DNA of 64,000 nt from Nautilus pompilius (GCA_018389105.1 JACATO010000311.1:1756001-1820000); one strand, 5' to 3'. Shown: positions 36,001 to 49,474, counted from the first letter of the stretch. The notes: generated from the letters alone by a model not told the origin. Numbers and translations are program-made.

Positions 36001-38314
36001 GCAGTAAACTTGTGCACTGATTACTAGAGGATATAATTTGGGTTGGAAAAATAATATTTATGGCACTTAATAGGCTGTGAATGAGTGATGTCCTTGGCCA
36101 CATGGGTAGTTTCTTTGTAGGTCACATACAGGCAGAGTATGGGTGGACAGCCTGCACAGTGATGACCAGAAGATGCACTTTGATGTAACATTTAAATTTC
36201 AGGCTGACAATAATATTTACAGTATTTAATTTCTTTGTTTTTTTCTTCATGGATTGACCAAAGATCTCTTTCTCTCTTTTGCATACATAACAACTTCCTA
36301 TGCAAGCATTGTTGTGGGAAATCTTGTAAATACAAATAAGAATACTGTTCTAATAGAAATAAACACACATTATAAGCAATAAGAATGGAATTAGCTAAGC
36401 AATTGCTGGTTGGTCAGTTTTAATGCATGAACTGCTCAACAAAATAATTCTGGTTAGATCAACAGGTTCCCTTACATTATTGTCTCTTCCCCCGGCCACA
36501 ATTGTTTTGTGACAGTTAGTCAAACCAGCATTAAATAGATTTACTGTACTTTTGCAAACAACCAGATTAACATAAAAATATATAAATAATCAGAAAAAAA
36601 TAGGTAATTTCCACACCCTTTTATTTATTTCTTCATTATCAGAATCAGTTGATCATGCCCATCTACCAAGCTGTTGGTTGTTAGGTATGTTGGCATGCAT
36701 AAATGAAATAGATCAATATATGTTAAACAGGAAACCAAATTAAAGAATTTAGAATTTAATTTTCAAACCACAAACTACACTTTTATTAATAAGATAAATC
36801 TTTTCAATCCTCATTCATTTTTTAATGTTCTAAAAATGCAATCTCCCAAATCTCTGCATAAATGGTGTAAATTATACAAAATCAACTAAAAGAAAAAAAA
36901 AATATTAATACTAAATTTATGAATTGTCAAATTTTAACAATCTTAATTTAATTGTAACAAGTCTGGAATTTTAAGAAATATGTAAAAACAATATTATTAT
37001 AGTTTGATTTAAATCATATTCTTTAACTAATATTAACAACATACAGATTAATTTTTTGCCATGATTTCATGAAGGAAATAGCTAGAACAGGTTATTATTA
37101 CTATTAATAGCATAATTTAGTTTAGCTTTATTAGTTATGAGTAAATAGGAAGTCACCATTGTTCCCTAGGAAAGAGAAGTGGCCACCAGAAAGTTTCTTA
37201 AATTGATTAATAGTATCACAATTAACTACACTTACTGGTAATTTATGCAGTATTAATTGTATACCTAAAATAAAATTTTCTGATATCTGCTGGAATCTTA
37301 GTTAATTTTTAATTAAGACCCCTAATAACTGTAGAAGTCTGAATAAATTCTGTCCCTTTTAATATGCTAAAAATCCCAAAGTTCACCAGTGTATCATACA
37401 GACACCAGGTGACATATATACCCAAAAATGGATCTGCACATGTGCAATGTCTGTGAGACAGAATTTCCATATAATATCATTTACATATACAATCAACAGG
37501 TACATGGATAAAAATCAGACTTTCCATCTTTATGAGAAACAGGTTAACTTTGCTGGTCATAACGATCTAAACCCATACTTTCTGTATGAATTCACCACCA
37601 TTGTATTGAATAAAAAAAGAGAGGAAAATCTAAAGAAAAAGACTGATAAAACAAAAAAAGACTGTGAACTTGTATTCCTTGACATTACTGAGGCCCAAGG
37701 TTTAGTATATTACTTTTTATTAGAGCATACAGATGAATCTAACAAAATGATTAAAAATGAACATCATCCCCCACCCATTCTTTTTAGAAAATCTCTACAC
37801 AATAGCACCCATGTAGAACTTTGGAAATCTTCATAATTGCATAAACATCAGCAATTGGCATTCTTGGTGTACAAGCAGGGTTTTCAAACATTTATTTAAT
37901 GCCTTTTCTCATTTGTGTTTTTCTATTTATCCAGCTGTTATGAGAACAGTTGCAGACACATGTGCTATCTTCCCTGAGGGTCCAGGGAAGTGAGCAAGCT
38001 CCAAAATCCCAATGAAAGGTTGAGAATTCCCTGCTGATCTTGGTTGGATAATCTCTAGTTCTACAATTTCTATTTCAGAAAGCTTTCTTTTAGCCAAGCT
38101 TTCTTCAAGACTATTTTCATGGTCTGTGTCCATACTAAATTATTGGCTTTGGACCCAGGCTTTAAATTGATTATATTATATTAAATAACTTTGGACGATC
38201 TTGATGTTTCTATTAGCACCAAGGGTGTAGTGTAACATGGGCAGAGAGTGGACTGGGCTACTATCTTTCATTCGTATACCCCAAAAGATTTTACCTCTGG
38301 TCTCATTTACAGTG

Positions 38315-38315
<1 letters not shown>
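33092..38315. other. AT-rich non-coding region with one unexplained open frame
   Basis: About 5 kb without a recognisable gene. A 129-codon open frame at 37447-37836 (+) encodes a Lys-rich, unfamiliar peptide with no splice or promoter support; I could not place it in any family. A slightly less AT-rich patch at 34780-35520 may be transposon debris, with no clear domain. Confidence 0.4.

Positions 38316-38347
<32 letters not shown>
38316..38347. repeat. (TTA)n microsatellite
   Basis: About ten TTA units on the plus strand. Confidence 0.9.
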
Positions 38348-38784
38348 CATACATTAACCCTAAAATAAAATTTTTTTTTACTTTCATTTCAAATACTTTA
38401 ATCTATTGGGGGGAGGGTAATCCCACTTCTAATCCTTGCTTATCATTTATTAACCATAAATGTAACTTGTAACTTTCTGTGTCTTTAGCACATCACTTTC
38501 CTGGACTTTCTCATCTAGACAAAGCAACCCTGAAGCTTATACAAGGAAGACCAGAGATATGTGTGTTAGATACTAAGAACAGAACCTTTGGCAGCAAGAT
38601 GGTGAGTGGGCTAAAAGCTTCTTAAAATTAAAGTTTTTCTATTCCTTTCTTACTCAAGATCACTTACACCATCAAGGGTACAGCATCTGTTATCTAGAGA
38701 AATCAGCAGTTCACATGAGTGGGTGTAACTTTTCTGATTCATGGTTTTTACCACTGTTTATATACCACCAAATTTTTCAATCTT

Positions 38785-39319
38785 TAAACCTAATCCCAAA
38801 CTCTGATTTCCTTACATTGATCTTAACCCTAACCCTAAATGTAATTCTAAATGCTAACCATAAGTCTAACATTAAACTTAACTCTAACCAAAACCTTAAC
38901 ATTAGCCCTAACTATAATCCTAACATATACTTAACTTAATGCTAACCTTAAGTTTATACCTAACCATTACCCTTACCATTATCCCCATGCTAACCTTAAC
39001 TCCCCTCTATAACTCTAATCTTAGTTATAACATTAATTCTAACCCTAACCCTTACCTTAACCCACAATTCTAAGACTAAACAATAATTTTTTCCTAATAT
39101 TAACTTAAATCATAACATTAATCCTTGCTTTAACCTTAACCTTAACTCTAACCCTAACCTTAGTCATTACCTTAACTTTAATCTTATTCCTAACTGTTAT
39201 TTTAACTGTAACTCTGTATTTAATCATAGCCTTGATGTTAATGTTAACCCAGAACCTAACTCCTGTAACACTAATCATGACCTCTAACCCTAACACTCAT
39301 CTTAACCCTAACCCTAACA
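38785..39319. repeat. Degenerate telomere-like (CCCTAA)n block
   Basis: About 530 bases of hexamer-periodic sequence based on CTAACC/CTTAAC, with intact double units cctaaccctaa near 38825-38838, near 39305-39318 and elsewhere. The C-rich animal telomere strand is CCCTAA, so this may be an interstitial telomeric sequence that has decayed, or an independent satellite of similar unit. Open frames across it are low-complexity artefacts. Confidence 0.8.
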
Positions 39320-39539
39320 GCTTTCTTGCAATCTAAGTGACAGAACTTCATTTGACAGATCTGTACTATTTCAATAATTTGAATACTTGAAATAAAATTT
39401 CCATTAACTGCTAAATAAACTACATTTTTGGTTATTTAACTATATCCAGGTGAAACAGAATAATCATGGAGCTGGATTCTGGGGATACTTGAATTCAATA
39501 TTATCACTCCTTCACTGTTAAGTGAAATGAGAAAATTAA

Positions 39540-40060
39540 TGATGTTAACTATGTTCACAGTATAACCTGCTGACATGGCTTGTATCATGTCAACCAGTGC
39601 CTTCAGATATACTGCACCAGAGTTCTTATGGTTGTCCTATTCTGAATAATTGATGTTTTGCTGCACAATGTAAACACCCTAAATGCTAATTTTCTTTTGT
39701 AGTACAAATTTCATAGGGTGTGAATTAGTTTTACAGTCAAACCATGTACTTCTCCATAACCATAAATGATAGTTCTTCTATTAGGAAGGGGGGACATAAG
39801 TTTTGAATTAACACTTATCTTTTAATGGCTTATATTTCCAAGGATATTTAATTAAGGTGCTGAAAAGATTTATTTATTTATTTATTATTTTTAATATATA
39901 TATATATGTTGGACATAACAGCAGTGTTTGGTTGGTTAGTGGTGTAGTCTGTTAATTCTCAGTGGGTTTGTCAGAATTACCGTTCATCAGAAGATAACTG
40001 ATGCCAGTCTTAAAGCCATGTGTTACTTTGGGACAAATTAAAATAGAATCTAGGACTTAA
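39540..40060 (+). repeat. Unclassified dispersed repeat, copy B
   Basis: Collinear with 22330-23150 through several blocks (atggttgtcc at about 39629, aaatgctaattttctttt at about 39680, gggggacataagttttgaat at about 39788, gttggacataacag at about 39909, gtcagaattacc at about 39969). It lacks about 300 bases present in copy A. No recognised protein or terminal structure. Confidence 0.7.
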
Positions 40061-41733
40061 AATTCTATGTATAATGCATGTACATTATATTGTAAACTTG
40101 TTTATTTTTATTTTACAAGGATAACTTTTATGTCATGTAGTGACATGTAACTTAGAGGAAATGCCCTATTCTGCTAACAAAACCAGTACATAGCATAACT
40201 GAATTAATTAAAAGGGGTATAACTCTGATTGCCAGAAACTATGTAATGCATAACAGTAGTAGAAGAGTCTCTCGAGTTATATTTAACCGTAGTTAATTTA
40301 GAACTTCAACAGGTAACTAAAATCTAGATCTGAAATTTTGATAGATTTTGCTTTTGTTTACTACTGTCTGTTAGCACTAATTAAAGCAAATATTGTGTAA
40401 GATAGTAGTTCTTTGTTGTTTAATTCCTTTAGACAGATATACAACAAAAAATTGTTTAATGGAGAAATTCGTAAAAAAACTGTAATAATAAATTAAAGTT
40501 CCCTTGTCATATTCATAGTACAGTGTACACAATGAAAAGGAAATTTCTGTTGTTTTAAAAAAAACAATGTGTTGGTTTTTACATAAAATACATAATTATT
40601 GTTAGATGATGAATAATATTATATGTAATTAAGCTATATATTACATTGTGTATTTTTCATTAAAAAAAAAAATTTCTGGCATACTTTAATTGATTATCCC
40701 CCTTACACCACAGGAAGTATATAATTCAAATTTGACAAAATAAACTAGAGGAATTGTAGTAATTATTTAAAAAAAAACAAACGAAACAACTCTTCACAGT
40801 AGCCCTATGGTAAGAATGAATGACCCAGTTCAACTTCAATTTACAAAACTCAAAAGCATTGTTAGAGAGAATTCCATTGTCTTTTTTGGTAAACTAGAAA
40901 TTGTCTTCAGGGCTTTTGACAGGAAATCTTGTCTTGCTAATTTTACCTTCTGAATGCATCAGCAGTGATTTCAGCAAAGATATCAGACTCTAATTTTTGT
41001 TTTGACGTGATGCTGCAGGCTATAAGAATTTGCTCAAATGCTTTGGTATCAGCTGCAATCTCGTTTTATGGATAAATAATGGCTCATCTATCAGACTTCA
41101 AACTATGTGTTATTTTATAAAACTAAAATTGCCCATAGTGCAGTGTATGGTTTAAGGAATCTTGAGCTGGCCAAAATGTTCCCAGACATTTAGACACTAT
41201 ACATCTATGACTTTTTCATAACAAATAAAAATAAAGAATTAAAAATTAAATATGCTCCATTTTTTAAAATTATGTAAGTACCAATGTTCAAGCTAAATGT
41301 ATTTTTTTTTAAATAATTAACATGAAAACAGATTTTCTTTCATTAAGCTGTTCTATAAATAGCTGTTTTATGTAGTAATGTTCTTTCATTTTTGACTAGA
41401 TCAAGTAAGCAAGAAAAATTATAGTAATAATGAAAAAATGCCAAACAATTTTAATTATTCATTGTAAGACAAAAATATTTTTAGTGAATAAATATAGAAA
41501 GTAAAATTAAGTGTGCTTTGTTTGATCAAGCAAAAGAATGATTTAACAACGTTTTAGAGTTTTTTGCATTGATATAAATATTTGAATGCAAAATAAAAGT
41601 GGAAAGACAACTGATTTTTCACACAAAGATTTATTTAATGAAACCAATTCTTTATTCTGTGTTTAATTTTCTCATTTATTACACATGATTGTATCAGGTT
41701 TACTGTTGACTTATGAAGCTAAATGGATAATTT

Positions 41734-42040
41734 ATGCATACTTTTAAAAGACTGAACAAATTATTGGTATTGGCATTTGTGGGAATTTATTGCTCTGCCA
41801 AGCAAACAGAAAGTAGTGTTTCATTAGATGATCCCTTATATTCACTAAAAGATGTTAGGAGAGGAGTACCTCAAAGATTTATTCTGGGAATAATTCTATT
41901 TATAATTTACATAAATGACTGATACTGGATTAGTGAATAAATTAGAGAAATTTGATGATATTGTTAAGTTATATGGCTAATTCTAATCAAGACATCCATC
42001 AACCCCAGGAAGATTTAGACGTTCAATAATAAATAGCATA
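41734..42040 (+). mobile_element. LINE reverse-transcriptase fragment
   Basis: The plus strand reads VRRGVPQRFILGIILFIIYI then ND and a stop (41851-41922), matching the core RT motif of non-LTR retrotransposons (GVPQGS.LGPLLF.iyiNDl). After the stop, frame-shifted remains include KLEKFDDIVKLYG and a segment resembling the LQ.DLD.. stretch after the YADD motif; the catalytic YADD itself is not intact. The glycine-serine after GVPQ is replaced by Arg-Phe. It is a dead fragment of a CR1/Jockey-like element, immediately next to a Gypsy relic on the other strand. Confidence 0.75.
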
Positions 42041-42219
42041 TAAACTTAATTCAAATCATAAGTTATCTATACTATAAACAAAATTTGGGGGGTAAATACA
42101 ATAAATGAGATGAACAGCGCACTTGGGTAGCAAGTATGATGAACAGAATATTAGTTTTATTAAATGGAGATATTAGAATAAGAGTGTCAGGGGATATGAT
42201 TGTGAGTTTTATGCACAAT

Positions 42220-44450
42220 CCTTCCATAAGGTAACTTCATATTTCATATGCCTATATCTGGGCCAAACCACAATCAGATAGACCACCATCCATTCATCTT
42301 CTGTGGAGATATTCAAGGGTTTCCACTTTCTCATTAACACTAAGTCAAACAAAATAAAAAAGTGGAAATTTTGCACCTCCTTTTCAGTTAGTGGGGGGGG
42401 GGGCCTTATCCACTAACCTATGTATCTCAGGATCTAAGTCATGCTCCTGGAGTAAACTTTCTCAACCAAAACTAGAAGACACCTCAAGTTCACTGCTCTT
42501 AGGACCCGTGTCCTGGAACAATACAACCATGTCAACAATGTGTATGGCTCAATACTGTAAACAGTCAACTTATTTCCTAGACCTGTCTAAACAGCCAATA
42601 GAAGCCTCTGCCAGCCCAAGACTATCATCCCTAGAGACCTAGTCAAAAGACAAACAAAAAAAATGCCCAGAAACCCCTGCTCTAGACACTCAGTCTTCTC
42701 TTGTCACTGGGTCTTTAGACATCATTATCTATCAGCAAACTAATACCTTTGAATGAGAATTGTTGGCATGATGCTTTCTTACAATCACCAGTTGGGTGAC
42801 AAAGTTGGACTTCAAGTGCACCTTGTGTGGTGGCAATGATACAAAGTACTCTTCCAAACTCTCAAGCAATGGTCTTCAGAGAAGTAAAACAAACTCTTAT
42901 GCCAAGATCTGAGCAGCACCAGTGTCTCACGGGATCATAATCTTCTGCTCTTGATTGGCATCCCCCAAAACAGAAACACAACCTTCAAATATGAAACTTC
43001 TATAGCCTTCCTACCAGGACTTGGGGTCAAACTTAGTAACCCTAATGAGAGCCTTTATCTGGAGATCTGTGCTAACACTGGCATGGGCCATGCTGCCTGA
43101 CCTCACATTTGAAGAGATCACCTAACCTCCTGCTTACAATTATAGCAAACCTCTGCTAAGTACATGAAAGAACTCTGATGATCAGCAGAATAACCCCTGT
43201 CTGAAATATACCTAGGTCTGGTGTCTCTTTTAACTTTGTCCTTACCAGCATTCCTAGAGAAAAAGCTCTTAGACTGCCCCCCCCCACCTCACATGTCCAC
43301 ATTTACACTGGTTCCCTTCCTAAAACTAGAATAATATGGCTTATTAAAAAACTACTTATGAATCAGTGAATAATTGTCAGAAATGGCCACTTCTTTGTCA
43401 AGTGTAGTCACCTTCTGTTCATCTATTTGAACACTAACTTCTTTCTCATTTCCTCTAATAAGATGAGTCACCTCAGTTTACCAAAATCTTCATCAACCTC
43501 CTGGAGGTACACTACCTATCAAACAACTGTTCTTTTTTTCCTGGCAAACTCAATATGTCTATTCTCACTGCTTGTGGTTATTCCTAAACTTCTGCCTATA
43601 AGCTTCAGGGACCAGCTCAATAGCCAAGATAGAATACATCTCCTGGACCTTTCCTACTCTGCAGGAGCAACCCTAGTTTCCCTATGCCACTCCATACTCT
43701 TGGCAACCTACTCAAAGTTTAACAACGCACTGTGCTTTCTTTAAATGTAAGGACTAGTGTGATGTTTCTATAAACATCTAAGCTTTATCCTGCAGTTGTA
43801 ACACTTATTCTAAACTCTACCTTCTGTAACTGAGCTTGCAACTCTTTCCTTTTTCTAGGCCTTTAACTAGTTTAGTTAGTACTAATTTTAGTACAGATTT
43901 TCTAAACTTAGAGTTGAGAGCCAGGTTGAGATGTTCTGCTAGTGACAACAACTCATATTTTTAAAAATCCCTCATCCTATTTACTGTCACCACAGATTAA
44001 AAAAAAAATACTGCATCAAACACAGACATTCTGGAGCTCAATGAATTTACAGTAACAACTACATCACACTAAGGTGAAAGTCAGAATAATACCAGCCAGA
44101 CAATTTTTAAACACAACATAGATATTGAAATCTTGTTCTCCCCCAGATGAGTTCCCAGTTTGTTGCATGTGAACTTAGTGGGGTCCAAAACAAACACAGG
44201 TAAGTTAACTTAACAATCTCATTATTAACTGATAAACAGCAAAATAATTTACAGAGGCAACAAGAAGACTGTTTTATTTCACAAGAGACCTGATTGTGCC
44301 CAGGAAATGATTCAGCCATTAAGATGCAAAGACTGTCTAATGCATCACTGAAATCGAAGCTGAAGATTACCACATCCAACTCTTCCAGACTTGTTCTTTG
44401 CCGACCTCTCCTGAAATAAACTGTCGCCATGATCTCCATTGTCTGCATGC
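42220..44450 (-). mobile_element. Ty3/Gypsy-type LTR retrotransposon relic (gag, protease, integrase-proximal)
   Basis: The minus strand shows, in order, a SCAN-like capsid region of gag near 43370-43680 (ELVPEAYRQKFRN, EQKVTTLDKEV), a CCHC zinc-knuckle remnant (CYNCKQ) near 43130-43147, an aspartic protease with its DTGA signature near 42912-42926, and at 42247-42340 a LMRKWKP...EW.VVY segment that I associate with DNA just before the integrase zinc-binding domain. Reverse transcriptase is absent between protease and that segment. Many stops and frameshifts, including a stop just before DTGA, show it is long dead. No LTRs were identified; the element is truncated near 42.2 kb. Frame at 44107-44448 may be the start of gag. 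Confidence 0.75.
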
Positions 44451-44459
44451 ATCATTCAC

Positions 44460-47400
44460 CAGGCACCTGGCTAGATCTCACCACCACCTTATGGTTTAAA
44501 GTATCAAACTATTGTGATTTGACTCTGTGAATTATTTCACTGTTTATCAGTATGTATTTAGTTGGATTAATAATATATCTGTTAAGTTAACCTACTGAGT
44601 TTGCACATAATAAAAAGCATCGGATATTCTTGTTCTTCTGCTTAACGCCTTCATAATAACTCATGGAATATGCAATCCAGACTTGGTGTCCTTATCTTGT
44701 TAAAAATTCAACAGGGTAGAAGAGGTTGCAATAGTCTGGGAAATAAAAGATATTAATTATTCGGAGCATTTAGAACAAAATTAAAATTACTAAACTTGTA
44801 TATCAAAGATTATGAAATTTAATTGAAACATTAACAATTTTTTAAAGTATCAAGAAAATAGATTTTTTTTTTGGATGGGAATTTACAGATGTCCTTATTT
44901 AAAACGTTATGACTTTACAGTAGATCTGACACCCACCCGGTCTTTTGACATTAGATGAATATATCGCACAAAAATGTTCAATACACCAACATCAATTCAT
45001 AATAAAACTGTATAGGATGCCAGGTTTTGAGCTAGCAATTAGTGATTATGTTAAAGTAGAATTTTCTAAAACTATGCTTCACTCTTAATATTTGAATGTG
45101 TTAGATTCTGAACTAAAAATACTTTATAAAATGGACATGAGCAGATCTTCATGTTTTGTTTTCTTCTGTTTTCAGAAAATTGTCACAGTTGTGCCTAACT
45201 AAATCTCCAACCAAGACCAAGCTTAGTGTCCACTGTGAATAACAGCTAAGCAACCATGATAAATGAATGGGTACTAAATTGATTGATACAGCCTGCTTAA
45301 TAAGAAATTAGTCTGTAATTTAATTCATCATGCATAATCATTGTAAAAGGATATAAAACAGCCTGCAGGAGTGCAGCGATTGGTTTATCATGTTGTGTTT
45401 ATTCATTCTCAAAATAAGATGCTAGAAATTTTGTTTTCTTTCATTTACCTCCTTTCAGTAGTACTAGAATTATTCTGCCATGTAGTGATGCTTCTAGAAC
45501 ATGTATATTCTAGAGAAGGTATTCAGTGTGGATATGGTAAAAGATGAGAACTTGTAACTGGCAATAAACTCTCACCATGTCCTCAGAGTGGTAGCTTTGT
45601 CTTATATTGCCTTTGTGACACTGGTCAAAATAAGAGAACTGAAAGTTGAGAACAGGAATGAGCAGGTATCAAATCATAATCTAGAAAAATTAACTAAAAC
45701 TAAATTATCTAAACAGTGAAACAAGTATACAAAACCATCTAAAAAGGGAGTTCAAATGAAACCTGGCTATACAGGTCGAAATAAGACCTCACTTATAAAC
45801 AGCTGAGGTGGCTGGTAGTGGAACTGACCCAGCTCCCACCACACACTTGCAACTTCACACACAAGCCCCAAAAATTGCACCACACCTCCCCAAAAGTTTC
45901 ATCTGATTGGGATAAAGACAGAAAGTAATAATACATCAGCAGTCTGCAAATGGAAAAATAAAAATAAGGTGGGTGTACACGCTGAGCATCTTGTATCTAA
46001 GAAATGCAGGGATTTATAACTTTCCATTATGGCTGGGATCTGATAAGTGTGGTACAAGTGCTGAGAAATAAATTGCTGCTACAACAGGCAAATGATGAAT
46101 GGATGATGTCCCCATTATATCATGACTTACATGTATGTTGTATTACAAGTACATGATTTTACCGTGTTAAATTAATCACTTGCAATTTATGTCTTAGATT
46201 TTCAGATACGACGTTTGACTGTAATTGAATTTTTGTTAAACATTTGAGAAAAAAATCAATGTAGTGTAACAAAATATATTCTCTTAATTCCACATGCCCA
46301 ATAGCTGCAGCACTATGTTCTGAATTCTTGTACTTTTTCAACTAAGCATGTTGTCAATCTGGTAGTGAACCAAAGAGAGAGTTTCATAATGATTAAGCAC
46401 AATATAAAGAGAAAAAAGTGGTAAACCTGCATAAATGTGTGGATATGCCATAGTTAGGGAGAAAATAGAAATAAAGCTAAATAGCTCTTAATGGAGAAAG
46501 AAGTGTGAATTTATCCCATGAACTCTGTTGAGCCACCTGCTATTCAAAGATTATGTATATTTACAAGACCAAAAATTACTTATAGAAGCATTTGACTTTA
46601 TACTTAACATTATATACATATAATACAATTTTATATTTCTGTAAAGCAGAAAAAAAGACTTAACTTTACCTACCTATTTAATAAACTCTGTTTCAATGGT
46701 TTTTGTTGGAGTAGCTTTAGGAGAGCAATAGTTTTTGTGTAAAAGAATATATATACACATATAATTTTTTCTGCTTTTCACTTTCTGGAAGCCCCAATAA
46801 CTGAGTCTCTATCATGTCTGTCTTAGGATAGACTTCAAAGTGTTGTCAGCCATTTTTGATATTATTTTGTTATAAGGGCTGCCTTGTGCTTGTCATCTGC
46901 AGCCACTGAGATGCTTTCTTACTCTCTGTGTTCAGTCAAACAAACATGACTGACAGTAGACATTTATGTTGTGCATGGCTGTCCCCCCCTGCAAGACACC
47001 AAAGATGGCTAAATGTAGCACTAAAGAGTGTCAAATGAATTAGTGCCTTGTTATTTTTATTTAAGGGCCGTTAAATGCATGCATGCAAACCTTGATTTAA
47101 AAAAAAAATTCATTAACTGTTTTTCTGCTGCATGGTCAAGTGAAAAAAAAAATCTTTGCTTCCATACAAAATGCTAGGCATCACTAACCAATTGTTGGTA
47201 ACATCTGGCTGCTATGACTGGCTGGATATAAATGTGGACAAATGTTCTCATTAGGAAGATTAGCATTCCTGGAAAAACACTTCAGCAGCCTTGTCAGCCT
47301 TTTCTCCCCTCAGCAGCTGCCGAATTCTTCTTTTGTACTCTAATCATATCCCTATATAAAGAACTTTTCTGTTTGTGTAATTTGTACTAACACATTTTGC

Positions 47401-48455
47401 ATATAGAAGTAACCTATTATAATGAACATGGCGAGGCAGCAGCTGACATTAAATATGCTTGCATGTAAATTAATGTTTTTATTTTAGTTAGACATAATGG
47501 CGTATACTGTGGTGAAGTTTGAAGTTAAGTATTAAGCTTTTAGTAAAATACCGAGTTTGTAGTCATATTTATTAATTTATAGTGGTTTAAATAGAATATT
47601 TTTCAAGCCCACTATGACCAGAGTTCTAACCATTTAATAGTGAGAAGTTCCTGTGATTTACTTATGCTAAATTTAGCCTTTCCTCTGGTGTCACTACCTT
47701 GTTCTTTGTGTTGTATTTTCAAGCACAGCAGTCTTTTTCAGAATCTTTTCTTTCTAAATTCCACTCAAGAAAATTCTGTTGTGGTCATCCACAGCCTAGT
47801 GTCCAATCTAACTCTTGAGACTCGTCTCTAGAGGCGAATGGTAGGCACTGTCCTGGTCGAGCATAGGAAACCTGAGCAGAGACATTGAAGATATCCCAAA
47901 ACTCAAAATGGCTTCTTTAGTCAGCATTAACCCCAACAGATTTAAGGTTTCTATCTATAACTTTAAAAAAAATCTAAACTGTGTACTTGCTACAAATGTG
48001 ACCAAACCCTCTCCCCTTGCAACATTAAATAACGCAAGCCCACCCCACTCAGCTTGTCCATTTTGAGACTGGACCAATGAGTTTATGCACTAACTCACTT
48101 TATCGGTGTTACCCTTTTCTAAATTATAGAAGTTTTCAAAATTCCAGTGTTGATATGTAAAAGAATAAACTTTACCCAACAAAACGTTTTAACTGTGGCT
48201 TAAGGAAGCCTAGGGTTTCTATTTCCAAGCTGTTCATCAATAATCCAGAAAGTTACATTAACAGATTTTAGGTTTTCTTTGGAATTTAGCAAAATCAAGC
48301 TTAGAAAATAATGTTCATAGACAATGAATGAAACTTTCTTAACCTGTATTTACGAACTCTTCAAGATAAAAAAATAAGAGAAATATGAAGCACAAAGACA
48401 AGCATGAAATATGTTGTTTTATTTATAAACTAAAATGTTTATACGTGAAGAGAGA
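44460..48455. other. Non-coding region downstream of the MAGUK gene
   Basis: AT-rich DNA with no recognised exon on either strand. It contains at 45751 the terminal-type motif ttcaaatgaaacctggct, which recurs at 49659. Small open frames (46159, 47640) have no family resemblance. Confidence 0.4.
48418..48423 (-). terminator. Possible poly(A) signal of the MAGUK gene
   Basis: Minus-strand AATAAA only 33 nt after the MAGUK stop codon. That is close, and other AATAAA copies lie further on, so the true site is uncertain. Confidence 0.25.
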
Positions 48456-48632
48456 TTACTGCACCCAGTTGGCTGGGACCCACTGTGGTTCTGTTTCCAA
48501 TCTGTTAGCAATCTGTATGAGTTCTGCTATTGCTTGTTCCAGATGCTCATTTATGAGTATCCAATCAAAAAAATGACCATATCGAATCTCCATCTTTTTT
48601 GATGTAGTTATCATTTGCTGCATTTCTTCATC
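48456..48632 (-). CDS. MAGUK p55-subfamily protein, last coding exon (end of guanylate-kinase domain)
   Basis: This exon encodes 58 residues and the stop: DEEMQQMITTSKKMEIRYGH ... then LETEPQWVPANWVQ. Ending in PQWVP..W is diagnostic of p55/MPP MAGUKs, scaffolds that sit under the plasma membrane and organise polarity complexes or junctions. The acceptor is ctgtctctgcag and the exon begins at a codon boundary, matching the end of the previous exon. In vertebrate PALS1 (MPP5) and MPP7 the C-termini are similar but not identical; this protein shares features of both, so I give the family and not a single orthologue. Confidence 0.93.
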   Translation of the reverse strand, partial: DEEMQQMITTSKKMEIRYGHFFDWILINEHLEQAIAELIQIANRLETEPQWVPANWVQ

Positions 48633-49474
48633 CTGCAGAGACAGAAAATAATATGAACCCCCAAGATGGGTTTTGCACTCTGTAGAAATTTTGTAATTTC
48701 CTTTTCTTAATTAAATTATCCATTAAACTTTCTCCAATTTATTTTCAAGACATGTCTACTTTCTGAAGGAATTATCATGGCTTATAAAAAACATCAGGTC
48801 TAGGAGAGAGAGCCACTGATGTATGATGATAGAATGGAATAAAAAAGAAGCTAAGTGATGCTTTTGAAAGCGATATAGTTTATTTAACATTTTTTGTATC
48901 TGTACTGAAAGTAAAGAAGTTGCTTTCACAAAGGTTAACTGACACAACAAACAAATCACCTTCAGTGGAACAGATCAACAAATGCATTTGTCATCTTCCT
49001 TTTAATTTAATCCTGCCTGATTAATATGCTGATACATGTATATACTTATAAGAACAGAAATTTAAAAAATATTATGGTCCAAGTCTTCTGAGTAAAGGGA
49101 TTCATCATTTGTTCTCTTTTTTCTAAAGGAGCAGATTCTCTGAAAATGATGAGATTACACTGTTTCTTTATACAAAAGCAGCTGAAATGATAAAAACAGT
49201 AAAAAAAAAGAAAAAGAAAAGAGATTTAATGCTAAAACCTTGCAAGACTAAGTAGCTACTTTGTTACAGTACTTGAGGAAACAGTGACATTAAGATTATT
49301 CTTGAAAAAAATTGTAGCAATTTCCTTACCCTGAGCAAAAATACATGAAAAATACACACATAAAGGGTAGTTGTGTATTTTTGAAATTCCAAACTTAATT
49401 TGAGAACTAAGACAAGTAACCATAATGAGTGAGAAATCATCATATTTGTTTTTTATGAAGTTAGTGCTACTTAC

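Noticed and set aside
39105-39296. Open frame on the minus strand with Lys/Val-rich repeats
   Set aside because: It is the translation of the degenerate CCCTAA-like hexamer block and has no protein meaning.
43427-43744. 105-codon plus-strand open frame
   Set aside because: It lies antisense to the gag capsid region of the Gypsy relic, which is the meaningful reading.
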